Both the position numbers and the translations under genes were made by a program. From the NCBI GenBank assembly GCA_964638515.1, contig CAZWZL010000046.1:1-19696 (forward strand): 19,696 bases of DNA, in the 5' to 3' direction. How positions within the stretch are numbered: the first letter of the stretch is position 1; every line of letters begins with the position of its first letter. Below, piece by piece: positions 8,973 to 15,656 of this stretch. The notes under the pieces are model-generated. The model made no database searches. It was not told the DNA's origin and saw only the letters and a list, made by a program, of their open reading frames with translations. The stretch comes from CAYPGJ01 sp964638515 (GTDB lineage Bacteria > Planctomycetota > Phycisphaerae > Phycisphaerales > UBA1924).

Positions 8973-9329
8973 TCAAGTTCCCAGCGAGCCTTCCGGCGGT
9001 GCGAAGAGGACGACGATGCGGAGCGTTTGAGTGATGTCGTGGAAGCGGTGGGGAACGGCGCGGCGGACGTAGAGGACGTCGCCGTTCGCGACAGGGCGGG
9101 TGTCGGCACCGGCGGTGAACAGCGCGCGGCCTTGGAGGATGACGTAGATCTCGTCCTCGGCGTGTGGGGACTGGGGGTCGGCGGCGCCCGCTTCGAGGAC
9201 GTAGAGGCCCGCGGAGAGCGCGGGCGCGCGGAGGAACTCGTGGTAGAGGCGGCCTTCGCGCGCGTGGGCGGCGTCGAGGTCGGGGGCGGGGAAAAATGCG
9301 GCGGCCGGGTCGGATGGTGTGGCGGGCAT
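8973..9329 (-). CDS. Small single-domain cupin protein
   Basis: The predicted 118-residue protein is a cupin_2-type beta-barrel. Motif 1 is SPHAEDEIYVILQG, with His56 and Glu60; the usual first His of HxH is Ser54 here. Motif 2 is GDVLYVRRAVPHRFHD, with His94. The metal site is thus partly intact, and substrate and reaction cannot be told. Small cupins of this sort are often sugar- or ligand-binding or regulatory proteins. The ATG at 9329 is chosen because the barrel begins soon after it and the upstream open frame (to 9470) runs into an inverted repeat and Ser/Thr-rich sequence. There is no clear ribosome-binding site, so the start is uncertain. It heads a leftward group with the zinc-ribbon gene and ndk. 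Confidence 0.75.
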   Translation of the reverse strand: MPATPSDPAAAFFPAPDLDAAHAREGRLYHEFLRAPALSAGLYVLEAGAADPQSPHAEDEIYVILQGRALFTAGADTRPVANGDVLYVRRAVPHRFHDITQTLRIVVLFAPPEGSLGT

Positions 9330-9476
9330 GGGGGATTGTTGGGAGGACGTGAGGGATGGGTCGTCGGTCGAGGTTTGAAGAGGGAGAGTCTGTCTTGAGG
9401 ACCTCATGGAGTCACGGGTCGGTGGGCGCCCATCGGATGCGAGATCGAATAGCGATGCGAGAGCCCTCACCTCGAT

Positions 9477-9508
9477 CCTCTCCCACTCCCTAGCGGTCGC
9501 GGGAGAGG
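9477..9508. repeat. Intergenic inverted repeat, REP-like
   Basis: CCTCTCCC (9477-9484) and GGGAGAGG (9501-9508) form a perfect 8-bp stem, extended by one T-A pair, with a 16-base loop. The flanks (CCCTCACCTCGAT before, AAGG after) resemble a class of dispersed palindromes seen in many high-GC bacteria. It lies in the 291-base divergent gap between the cupin gene and topoisomerase VI subunit B. No U-run follows on either strand, so a terminator is unlikely. Confidence 0.45.
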
Positions 9509-9620
9509 AAGGCCGGAAGTGTCGGGTCTGGTTTCGGGGCGGGGCTGGGGGTGAGCCGATAGACTCGGCGACGGTGGAATGTGGCGGAGATTTGAGAGGA
9601 TTCGGCCAGGAGGGCCTTGG

Positions 9621-11744
9621 ATGTCTGGGAGCGCGACGGCGGAGCCGATGGATCGAACGAAGCGGTCGGGGAAGAAAGCGCGGGAGACGGCGGAGAGCCT
9701 TGCGGGGAAGCAGCGCGAGATCTCGGTGTCAGAGTTCTTCGCGAAGAACCGGCACCTGCTGGGGTTCGACAACCCACGGAAGGCTCTGCTGACAACGATC
9801 AAGGAGGCGGTGGACAACGCGCTGGATGCGTGTGAAGAGGCCGAGATCCTGCCGGACATCCTGGTGGAGATCACGGACCTGTCGCGCGACGGGGGCGGGG
9901 CGGGGGACGCGAATGGCGCGGGAGAGGGGAACGGGAAGGGGTCGAAGGGGACGACGGCGTCGAGCCGGTATCGGGTGGTGGTGCAGGACAACGGGCCGGG
10001 GATCGTGCGGAAGCAGATCGAGCACATCTTCGGGCGCTTGTTGTACGGCTCGAAGTTTCATCGGCTGAAGATGAGCCGAGGGCAGCAGGGCATCGGGATC
10101 AGCGCGGCGGGGATGTACGGGCTGATGACGACGGGCAAGCCGGTGTTGATCATCTCGAAGACGGGGTTGAAGAAGCCATCGCACGAGGTGGTGCTGAAGA
10201 TGGACACCTCGAAGAACCGGGCCGAGGTGGTGTCGGAGACGGAGCATCCTGAGGATGACCCGATGTTCCCGCACGGTCACGGGACGCGAGTGGTGATCGA
10301 GCTTGAGGGGAAGTATCAGAAGGGGCGGGGCAGCGTTGATGAGTATCTCGAGCTGACGGGGATCGCGAACCCGCACGCGCGGATCGAGTATGTGGCGCCG
10401 ATGCAGTCGGGGGATGCGGCGCCGTTGAGGGTGGAGTTTCCGCGCGCGGTGGAGGAGTTGCCGCCGGAGGCGAAGGAGATCCAGCCTCACCCGCACGGGA
10501 TCGAGCTGGGGATTCTGATCCAGATGCTGGAGCGAACGGAGGCGCAGCAGCTCGGGGCGTTCTTGCAGAAGGACTTCTGCCGGGTGGGCGGGGGCACGGC
10601 GAAGGACATCTGCGAGCGGGCTGGGCTCACGCAACGGACGTGGGTGAAGCAGGTCGGGCACGCGGAAGCGGAGCGGGTGTACGGTGCGATTCAGGAGGCC
10701 AAGATCATGGCGCCTCCGACGGACTGCTTGAGCCCGATCGGTCCGAAGACGCTGCTCAAGGGGCTGGAGAAGGGGCTGAAGCCGGAGTTCATCGCGGTGT
10801 CGTCGAGGCCGCCGGCCGTGTATCGGGGCCGGCCGTTCCTGATCGAGGTGGGCGTGGCGTTCGGTGGCGACTTGCCGGCGGACGAATCGGCTCGCGTGCA
10901 TCGCTTTGCCAACCGGGTTCCGCTGCAATATCAGCAGGCGGCGTGCGCGTCGTTCAAAGCGGTGATCGAAACGGATTGGAAGCGGTACGGGCTGCAGCAA
11001 CCCAGGGGCGGCGTTCCGGTGGGGTCGCTTGTGGTGATGATCCACATGGCGAGCGTGTGGGTGCCGTTCACGAGCGAGAGCAAGGAGGCCATCGCGGACT
11101 ACGACGAGATCCGCAAGGAGATGCGGCTCGCGCTGCAGGATTGCGGTCGGAAGCTGGGCGCGTTCCTGAATCGGCGGCAGCGGATGAAGCGCGAGGGCGA
11201 GCGCCGGCACATCTTCGAGCGGTACATCGGGGAGGTGGCCAAGGCGTGCGAGAGCATCACGGGGACGCCGGCGGACAAGGTGTATCAGGCGTTGCTTGCG
11301 ACAGCGACGAAGAAGACGGCGCAGGCGGACGACACGCTGGATGAGGAGGGGCGCGTGGTTCGGAAGGAGGAGGCGCTGGAGGGGGATGAGACGGTGTACA
11401 TCCGTGGTGATGTTGGCGCGGAGGAACGCGCTGATGGGGACGGTGGCAGGACGGATGCGCGGGGGACATCGCGGCGCGCGCGCGGGAAGGCCGCGGACGA
11501 CGGCCTGTTTGCCGGGGACGAGGGGGAGACGGCGAGTCCGGCGTCCAAGAAGGGCGCTTCCAAGCAGCCGAGAAAGCGGTCCGAGTCCGGGGCGCAGTCC
11601 GTCGCTTCGAGCCGCGGCGCGAAACCCACGTCCGGCGCGCGATCGTCGGCGCCGAGCGGGCCGGGCGGGAAGAAGAAGCCCAAGTATCGGTACCTGAATG
11701 ATGGACGGATCGTGCCTGTGGAGGAGCCGGACGGGCTGTTCTGA
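9621..11744 (+). CDS. top6B: DNA topoisomerase VI subunit B (ATPase subunit)
   Basis: This 707-residue protein is the ATP-binding half of a type IIB topoisomerase, which passes one DNA duplex through another and relaxes or decatenates DNA together with subunit A. The GHKL ATPase shows IKEAVDNALDA (60-70, Glu62/Asn66), QDNGPGI (122-128) and MSRGQQGIGIS (151-161). The H2TH region starts near HPHGIELG (290-297) and continues through RVGGGTAKDI (321-330). The transducer domain includes VPFTSESKEAIADYDEI (481-497), with Lys488 in the expected switch-lysine position. AGGAGGG lies 6 bases before the ATG at 9621, fixing the start. Archaeal subunits are about 530-660 residues; here a Gly-rich insert (89-112) interrupts the ATPase and a disordered tail (about 565-685) ends in a lysine/tyrosine-rich motif. 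Subunit A follows 58 bases later. Confidence 0.95.
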   Translation: MSGSATAEPMDRTKRSGKKARETAESLAGKQREISVSEFFAKNRHLLGFDNPRKALLTTIKEAVDNALDACEEAEILPDILVEITDLSRDGGGAGDANGAGEGNGKGSKGTTASSRYRVVVQDNGPGIVRKQIEHIFGRLLYGSKFHRLKMSRGQQGIGISAAGMYGLMTTGKPVLIISKTGLKKPSHEVVLKMDTSKNRAEVVSETEHPEDDPMFPHGHGTRVVIELEGKYQKGRGSVDEYLELTGIANPHARIEYVAPMQSGDAAPLRVEFPRAVEELPPEAKEIQPHPHGIELGILIQMLERTEAQQLGAFLQKDFCRVGGGTAKDICERAGLTQRTWVKQVGHAEAERVYGAIQEAKIMAPPTDCLSPIGPKTLLKGLEKGLKPEFIAVSSRPPAVYRGRPFLIEVGVAFGGDLPADESARVHRFANRVPLQYQQAACASFKAVIETDWKRYGLQQPRGGVPVGSLVVMIHMASVWVPFTSESKEAIADYDEIRKEMRLALQDCGRKLGAFLNRRQRMKREGERRHIFERYIGEVAKACESITGTPADKVYQALLATATKKTAQADDTLDEEGRVVRKEEALEGDETVYIRGDVGAEERADGDGGRTDARGTSRRARGKAADDGLFAGDEGETASPASKKGASKQPRKRSESGAQSVASSRGAKPTSGARSSAPSGPGGKKKPKYRYLNDGRIVPVEEPDGLF

Positions 11745-11802
11745 GCGGCGGGCGGGCGTGGTGGAGTGACAAGCGGGATCGGGACACGAAGGAGCGGCGC
11801 AG

Positions 11803-12963
11803 ATGGGCACGAAGCGGAGCGCGGGTGGGGCGAAGGGCGGAGCGGGGCGGAAGGGCCGATCGAAGTCGACGGCGGATGCGACGATCAAGCGGATCGTCGG
11901 GCTGGGGGAGGCTGTGGTGAAGACGTCGCTTGCGGCGCGTGGGGGCGATCCGGCGATGGACATCCCGACGCGCACGCTGTCGAACACGAAGTTCAATCGG
12001 TCCAAGGGCGTGCTCGAGATGGGTGACGCGACGCTGACGCGCAACCTGTTCAATGTGGGGCAGGCGAAGAAGTTCATGCAGTCCGTGCTCGTGGCGTCGG
12101 GTTGCAAGGGCCTGATCGAGCAGGACAAGACGCTCAGCCTTCGCGGCATGTACTACCGCTCGCTGCACACGATCGCGGGGACGAAGGAGAAGACGTTCGA
12201 CGAGCAGAGTGAGAGTGACGGGATTCTGGAGGACCTCGAGGTTTCGCTGGGGGCGCTTCGGGAGGAGCTGCACGTCTTTGCGAAGAAGCGCGGCACGATG
12301 GTGGGCAACATCACGATCGAGGATTCGGGGGACGAGATCGATTGTCGGCGGATGGGGTCGGGGGGGTATGCCATCCCGTCGATCTGCGAGCCGGACGTGA
12401 TCAAGTTCAAGAAGTGCGAAGCGAAGTTCGTGCTGCACGTGGAGAAGGACACGGTGTGGAGCCGGTTCAATGAGGATCGGTTCTGGCAGGAGCACAACTG
12501 CATCCTGACGGAGGGGAGCGGGCAGCCGCCGAGGGGCGTGCGGCGGCTGCTGCACCGGCTGCACCACGAGCTCGGTTTGCCGGTGTACTGCCTGCTCGAT
12601 TGCGACCCGTGGGGGCACTACATCTACAGCGTGATCAAGCAGGGCTCGATCAACCTTGCGTTTGAGAGTCAGCGGATGGCGATCCCACAGGCGAAGTTCC
12701 TCGGGATTCGCGCGGCGGACTACAAGCGTTGCGGGCTGTCGGACGACGTGCAGATCGCGCTGAACGACAAGGACATTGCGCGAGCAAAGCAGATCGCGGC
12801 GTATCCGTGGTTCGAGAAGCACAAGGGCTGGCAGCGGGAGATCGACCAGCTGCTTTCGAGCGGGTTCAAGATGGAAGTGGAGTCGCTGATCACCAAGGAC
12901 ATCTCCTACGTCACGGAGACGTATGTTCCGGAGCGGCTGAAGGCGAAGGACTGGCTCGATTGA
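11803..12963 (+). CDS. top6A: DNA topoisomerase VI subunit A (DNA-cleaving, Spo11-like)
   Basis: This 386-residue protein is the DNA-cleaving half of topoisomerase VI and a relative of eukaryotic Spo11. The winged-helix (5Y-CAP) region carries LRGMYYRSL (113-121); Tyr118 aligns with the catalytic tyrosine that attacks DNA. The Toprim metal-binding residues are present: Glu214 in HVEK, and Asp266 and Asp268 in LLDCDPWG. Other family features include GQPPRGVRRLLHRL and KQGSINLAFES. All catalytic residues being intact argues for an active enzyme rather than a relic. The first 25 residues are Lys/Gly/Ser-rich and probably disordered. AAGGAG lies 8 bases before the ATG at 11803. It follows subunit B by 58 bases in the same direction, the usual B-A pair, presumably co-transcribed. 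Confidence 0.95.
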   Translation: MGTKRSAGGAKGGAGRKGRSKSTADATIKRIVGLGEAVVKTSLAARGGDPAMDIPTRTLSNTKFNRSKGVLEMGDATLTRNLFNVGQAKKFMQSVLVASGCKGLIEQDKTLSLRGMYYRSLHTIAGTKEKTFDEQSESDGILEDLEVSLGALREELHVFAKKRGTMVGNITIEDSGDEIDCRRMGSGGYAIPSICEPDVIKFKKCEAKFVLHVEKDTVWSRFNEDRFWQEHNCILTEGSGQPPRGVRRLLHRLHHELGLPVYCLLDCDPWGHYIYSVIKQGSINLAFESQRMAIPQAKFLGIRAADYKRCGLSDDVQIALNDKDIARAKQIAAYPWFEKHKGWQREIDQLLSSGFKMEVESLITKDISYVTETYVPERLKAKDWLD

Positions 12964-12985
12964 TCACCGGGTTGAGGGGCGTCGA

Positions 12986-13015
12986 TTGGTTGCCCCCTTC
13001 CGAGGTGGGTATACT
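12986..13015 (+). promoter_or_regulatory. Promoter of the ANTAR response regulator gene
   Basis: TATACT (13010-13015, five of six bases) is preceded after 18 bases by TTGGTT (12986-12991), which keeps the TTG core of a -35. Transcription would start near 13022, about 100 bases before the ATG at 13121. A weak hairpin (GGGGC at 12976-12980 with GCCCC at 12992-12996) overlaps the -35; it lacks a U-run, so I do not call it a terminator for top6A. Confidence 0.45.
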
Positions 13016-13120
13016 CAGCGCAACCTGAATTGGTAATACGGGCGGGAATGTTGCCCCGTGTCATCCAGATCGATGATCTGCCCGTCGGACGCCTCCGGCG
13101 CGACGCGCGAAGCGTACTCA

Positions 13121-13801
13121 ATGAGCCTGGAAATGGATATTCAGAGGAAGGGAGCCCAATCAGCGGCTGGGATGGACGCCGAGCCGAATCCATCGCGGAT
13201 TCTTCTCGCGGACGACGACCATCTCGTGGCGACGGGATTGGCCTCGGCGGTGCGATCATTGGGATATGAGGTTGTCGGGCCGGCGCCGAACGGCGCGATG
13301 GCAGTGTCGCTGGCGCGCACCGAGGCTGGAGGGGTAGGGGTGGATCTGGCTGTGCTGGACATCCGCATGCCGGTGATGTCGGGTGTGGAGGCGGCGCGAT
13401 CGCTTTGGGATGAATGGTCGATTCCGACGGTGATCGCGTCTGCGTACTCGGACGATGAGTATGTGACGCAGGCGCGCGAAGCGGGCGGGGTATTCGGGTA
13501 TCTCCTAAAGCCGATTACTGCGGAGAGTCTGCGGGTTGCGATTTCCGTGGCGTGGACTCGCTCGGTGGCGGAGCGAAAGCAGGCGGGGCGCATCGCCCAG
13601 CTCGAGCAGAATCTGCGCAATCGGCAGGTGGTGGAGCGGGCAAAGTGGAAGATCGTGACGTCACTGGGCGTCAGCGAGCCGGAGGCGCATTCGAAACTGC
13701 AGCGGGCCGCGCGCGATCAGCGACGGCAGCTGGTGGAGGTGGCGCAGCAAGCCATTGACGCCACGGATCTTGCGTTCCTGCTGCGTGAGAACAGTCCGTG
13801 A
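13121..13801 (+). CDS. Response regulator with ANTAR RNA-binding output domain
   Basis: The predicted 226-residue protein has a receiver domain at about 25-145. It shows the acidic pocket DDD (31-33), phospho-acceptor Asp80 in AVLDIRMP, Ser107 and Lys130 in LLKPI. A coiled linker (148-165) joins it to an ANTAR domain (about 165-215) containing RQVVERAKWKIVTSLGVSEPEA and a final helix with LVEVAQQAI. In NasT, AmiR and EutV, this domain binds paired hairpins in nascent RNA and prevents premature termination. A Trp replaces the common Gly in the AKG segment. No histidine kinase is nearby. Starts at 13121, 13133 and 13172 are all possible, and none has a good ribosome-binding site; 13172 would begin 9 residues before the receiver. 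It lies downstream of topoisomerase VI but probably has its own promoter. Confidence 0.88.
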   Translation: MSLEMDIQRKGAQSAAGMDAEPNPSRILLADDDHLVATGLASAVRSLGYEVVGPAPNGAMAVSLARTEAGGVGVDLAVLDIRMPVMSGVEAARSLWDEWSIPTVIASAYSDDEYVTQAREAGGVFGYLLKPITAESLRVAISVAWTRSVAERKQAGRIAQLEQNLRNRQVVERAKWKIVTSLGVSEPEAHSKLQRAARDQRRQLVEVAQQAIDATDLAFLLRENSP

Positions 13802-14095
13802 GATCGGATCGCTGCGGTGCTTGCCCATCTTGCCAATCGGGCTGCCCGCGCGGCGCTCGTCGTGAATCGCTCGCAGATTCCGGCCACTTTTCGGGTGTAA
13901 ACCGTGTTTGTTGACTTGCGGTGTCGGGCTGGTGTGGGCATCCTGACCCTTCTGATCTGGAATCCAGATTGGGGTTCAGCCCCGCGGGTCGATGGAGCGT
14001 GCGGAGGAAACGCTTTGTTGGGCCGGCGGGGCTGTTCTTTGGGCGTGCGGGGCTGAAAAAAACGGCAAGGGCGGATGAATCGCGGGCTCGAGCGG

Positions 14096-14104
14096 GCCGA
14101 TAAA
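14096..14104 (+). promoter_or_regulatory. Possible -10 element before the PD40 lipoprotein gene
   Basis: GCCGATAA (14096-14103) equals the -10 consensus of FliA/sigma-28 promoters, and GATAAA within it gives four of six matches to a sigma-70 -10. The -35 position for either is poor (GAAT where TAAA is expected), so this may be chance. If real, transcription would start near 14111, just before the three hairpins at 14116-14219. Confidence 0.22.
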
Positions 14105-14184
14105 GGCGTTGAGCTCGCGCGATCGTCGCGCGGGGTCTGGTGATAGCTCTCGGCCGCGCCTGGAAGGCGACGGCGTGCGCACAA

Positions 14185-14219
14185 GGCACGCGCGAGACGG
14201 AGCGTCTCCGGCGCGTGCC
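14185..14219 (+). repeat. 15-bp bulged hairpin directly upstream of the lipoprotein start
   Basis: GGCACGCGC (14185-14193) pairs perfectly with GCGCGTGCC (14211-14219), and inside it GAGACG (14194-14199) pairs with CGTCTC (14203-14208) around a GAG loop, with a CG bulge at 14209-14210. The stem ends 4 bases before GAGG (14224-14227), the likely ribosome-binding site of the gene starting at 14235. No U-run follows, so it is not a classical terminator. It may be a leader RNA element or a dispersed palindrome. Confidence 0.6.
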
Positions 14220-14234
14220 CCTCGAGGCCACCCC

Positions 14235-15656
14235 ATGCGAACGGCAATGATCGGAACGGCGTGGAAAGCAGCGACGCTTGCGGCGTTGGCGGGCGGATGC
14301 TCCAGCACCCAGCACGCGAGCGCGGACCGGCCGGCGCCTGTGGCGGCTTCACCTCGCGTCGGCCCCACGGCGATTCCCGCATCGTTTACGGCTCAGCCCT
14401 ACGGCGCGCACCCGACGCCGGAGAGCGGCGCGGTGGGCCTTTTGTTTCTCGACGAGCCGCCTGCGCTTCGGGGCGGATCGCACGTGGACGTCGGCGAGAA
14501 TCTGACGCAGGCCACGTTCGCCCGGGAGGGCGCTGACTTTGATCCGGATGTGTCGTCGGACGGGTCGCTGCTCGTGTACGCGAGCACGCAGCATCGCGCC
14601 ACGGCCGACATCTACGTGAAGTCCGTGAACGGACAAGCGGTGACGCAGTTGACAAACGACCCTGCGCAGGACGTGATGCCATCGATCAGCCCTGACGGGC
14701 AGCGGGTGGCGTTCAGTTCGAATCGCGCGGGATCCTGGGACGTGTTCGTGGTGGGCATCGGGGGCGGCCAGCCGGTGCAGATCACTTCGGAGCCGACGCA
14801 TGAGCTTCATCCGTCGTGGTCGCCTGACGGGCGAAGTCTGGTCTTTTGCAGGCTGAACCCACGATCCCGTCAGTGGGAGCTGTGGGTTGTGGACGCGGCG
14901 AATCCGACGGCGGCGCGGTTCATCGGGCACGGCTTGATGCCCGAGTGGAGCCCGACGGGAGATGTGATCGCGTTCCAGAAGCCTCGTGAGCGCGGGGAAC
15001 GGCTGTATTCGATCTGGACGGTGGACTATTTCCAGGGTGAGGCTCGGAATCCGACCGAGGTCGCGTCCGACCCTGAAGTGGCGTACGTGAGCCCCACGTG
15101 GTCGCCGGACGGCACTCGCCTGGCGTTCGCGGCTGTGGTCAACCCGACGGGACCGATCGTCGGCGGGCTCGGCTTCAAGCCGGCTTCCGCGCAGATCTGG
15201 ATGGTGCACGCGGACGGGTCCGGACGAACACCGCTGACGGACGGCCCGTTTGTGGCCGTGATTCCGAGATGGTCCCCGGATGGGCGCATCTACTTCGTGT
15301 CGAATCGGGGAGGATCGGACAACGTCTGGTCGCTTTCGCCGGGACACGCCATTCAGACGGCGTCATTCGACGGCGGCAGCCATGCTCCGACCCGCACCAC
15401 GGCCACGACGGGCTTCCCGGCGCGAACGCTGGGAGGCGCGACGGCAGGCGTGGCCCCAGCCGGGCCCGCTCCGGGGGCAATCCCAGGTGTGCTGATGGGT
15501 CGAACCGGGGGGTGGCCGGGAACTCCGTTGGCGGGCTCAACGTCCGAGAATCACCCGCAGGATGCGAATCCGCCGATGATGGAGACGCCTCCGGCCTCGA
15601 CTTCGGAGATGGCCAACGTGCCTCCCCACGAGTCGGATGAGCCTGACCCGCACTGA
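14235..15656 (+). CDS. PD40 (TolB-like) beta-propeller lipoprotein
   Basis: The predicted 473-residue protein starts with a lipoprotein-type signal (MRTAMIGTAWKAATLAALAGGC), so Cys21 or the nearby region would be lipid-anchored in the envelope; the lipobox AGGC is slightly atypical. Residues about 95-395 hold a series of PD40/WD40-like repeats seen as SISPDGQRVAFSS, SWSPDGRSLVF, EWSPTGDVIAF, TWSPDGTRLAF and RWSPDGRIYFVS, the same kind found in TolB of the Tol-Pal system. TolB itself has an additional N-terminal domain that I cannot recognise here, and no tolA, tolQ, tolR or pal gene is near, so I call it TolB-like only. The last 80 or so residues are Gly/Pro/Thr-rich. The start at 14235 is favoured by the signal peptide and GAGG 7 bases upstream; a longer frame from 14109 would read through two hairpins. 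It overlaps the next gene. Confidence 0.82.
   Translation: MRTAMIGTAWKAATLAALAGGCSSTQHASADRPAPVAASPRVGPTAIPASFTAQPYGAHPTPESGAVGLLFLDEPPALRGGSHVDVGENLTQATFAREGADFDPDVSSDGSLLVYASTQHRATADIYVKSVNGQAVTQLTNDPAQDVMPSISPDGQRVAFSSNRAGSWDVFVVGIGGGQPVQITSEPTHELHPSWSPDGRSLVFCRLNPRSRQWELWVVDAANPTAARFIGHGLMPEWSPTGDVIAFQKPRERGERLYSIWTVDYFQGEARNPTEVASDPEVAYVSPTWSPDGTRLAFAAVVNPTGPIVGGLGFKPASAQIWMVHADGSGRTPLTDGPFVAVIPRWSPDGRIYFVSNRGGSDNVWSLSPGHAIQTASFDGGSHAPTRTTATTGFPARTLGGATAGVAPAGPAPGAIPGVLMGRTGGWPGTPLAGSTSENHPQDANPPMMETPPASTSEMANVPPHESDEPDPH

Larger units (their letters stand above)
13802..14234. other. Structured intergenic region before the lipoprotein operon
   Basis: This 433-base stretch has no credible gene but many inverted repeats. 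ATCTGGA/TCCAGAT (13955-13961 and 13963-13969) is a 7-bp palindrome. GGGG/CCCC (13971-13974 and 13980-13983) follows it. TTCAGCCCCGC (13975-13985) can pair with GCGGGGCTGAA (14047-14057), while its CAGCCCCGC part can instead pair with GCGGGGCTG (14026-14034). CGCGCGA/TCGCGCG (14116-14122 and 14126-14132) and CGCC/GGCG (14157-14160 and 14166-14169) are two further hairpins, and the large hairpin at 14185-14219 ends the region. Several of these could fold in the leader RNA of the downstream operon. Confidence 0.55.

Noticed and set aside
9621..11744. Topoisomerase VIII or GyrB/ParE identity for the ATPase gene
   Set aside because: MSRGQQGIGIS, the H2TH region and a separate Spo11-like subunit A point to topoisomerase VI; GyrB/ParE Toprim and C-terminal domains are missing.
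9729..12822. Very long minus-strand open frames (806 and 521 codons) opposite the topoisomerase VI genes
   Set aside because: They are Arg/Pro/Leu/His-rich shadows caused by high GC and G-ending codons; the plus-strand frames carry unmistakable family motifs.
12976..12996. GGGGC/GCCCC hairpin as a terminator of the topoisomerase VI operon
   Set aside because: The stem is only 5 bp with a 11-base loop and no U-run follows.
14047..14063. GC-rich arm followed by seven A residues as a terminator
   Set aside because: On the plus strand a terminator needs a T-run after the stem; read on the minus strand the T-run would come before the stem.
14096..14103. Flagellar sigma-28 promoter
   Set aside because: The octamer GCCGATAA is exact, but the -35 box is absent and the gene is not a flagellar one; a chance match in a window of this size is plausible. 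It is kept only as a weak -10.
14109..14234. N-terminal extension of the PD40 lipoprotein
   Set aside because: It reads through two strong hairpins and would place the signal peptide 40 residues inside the protein.
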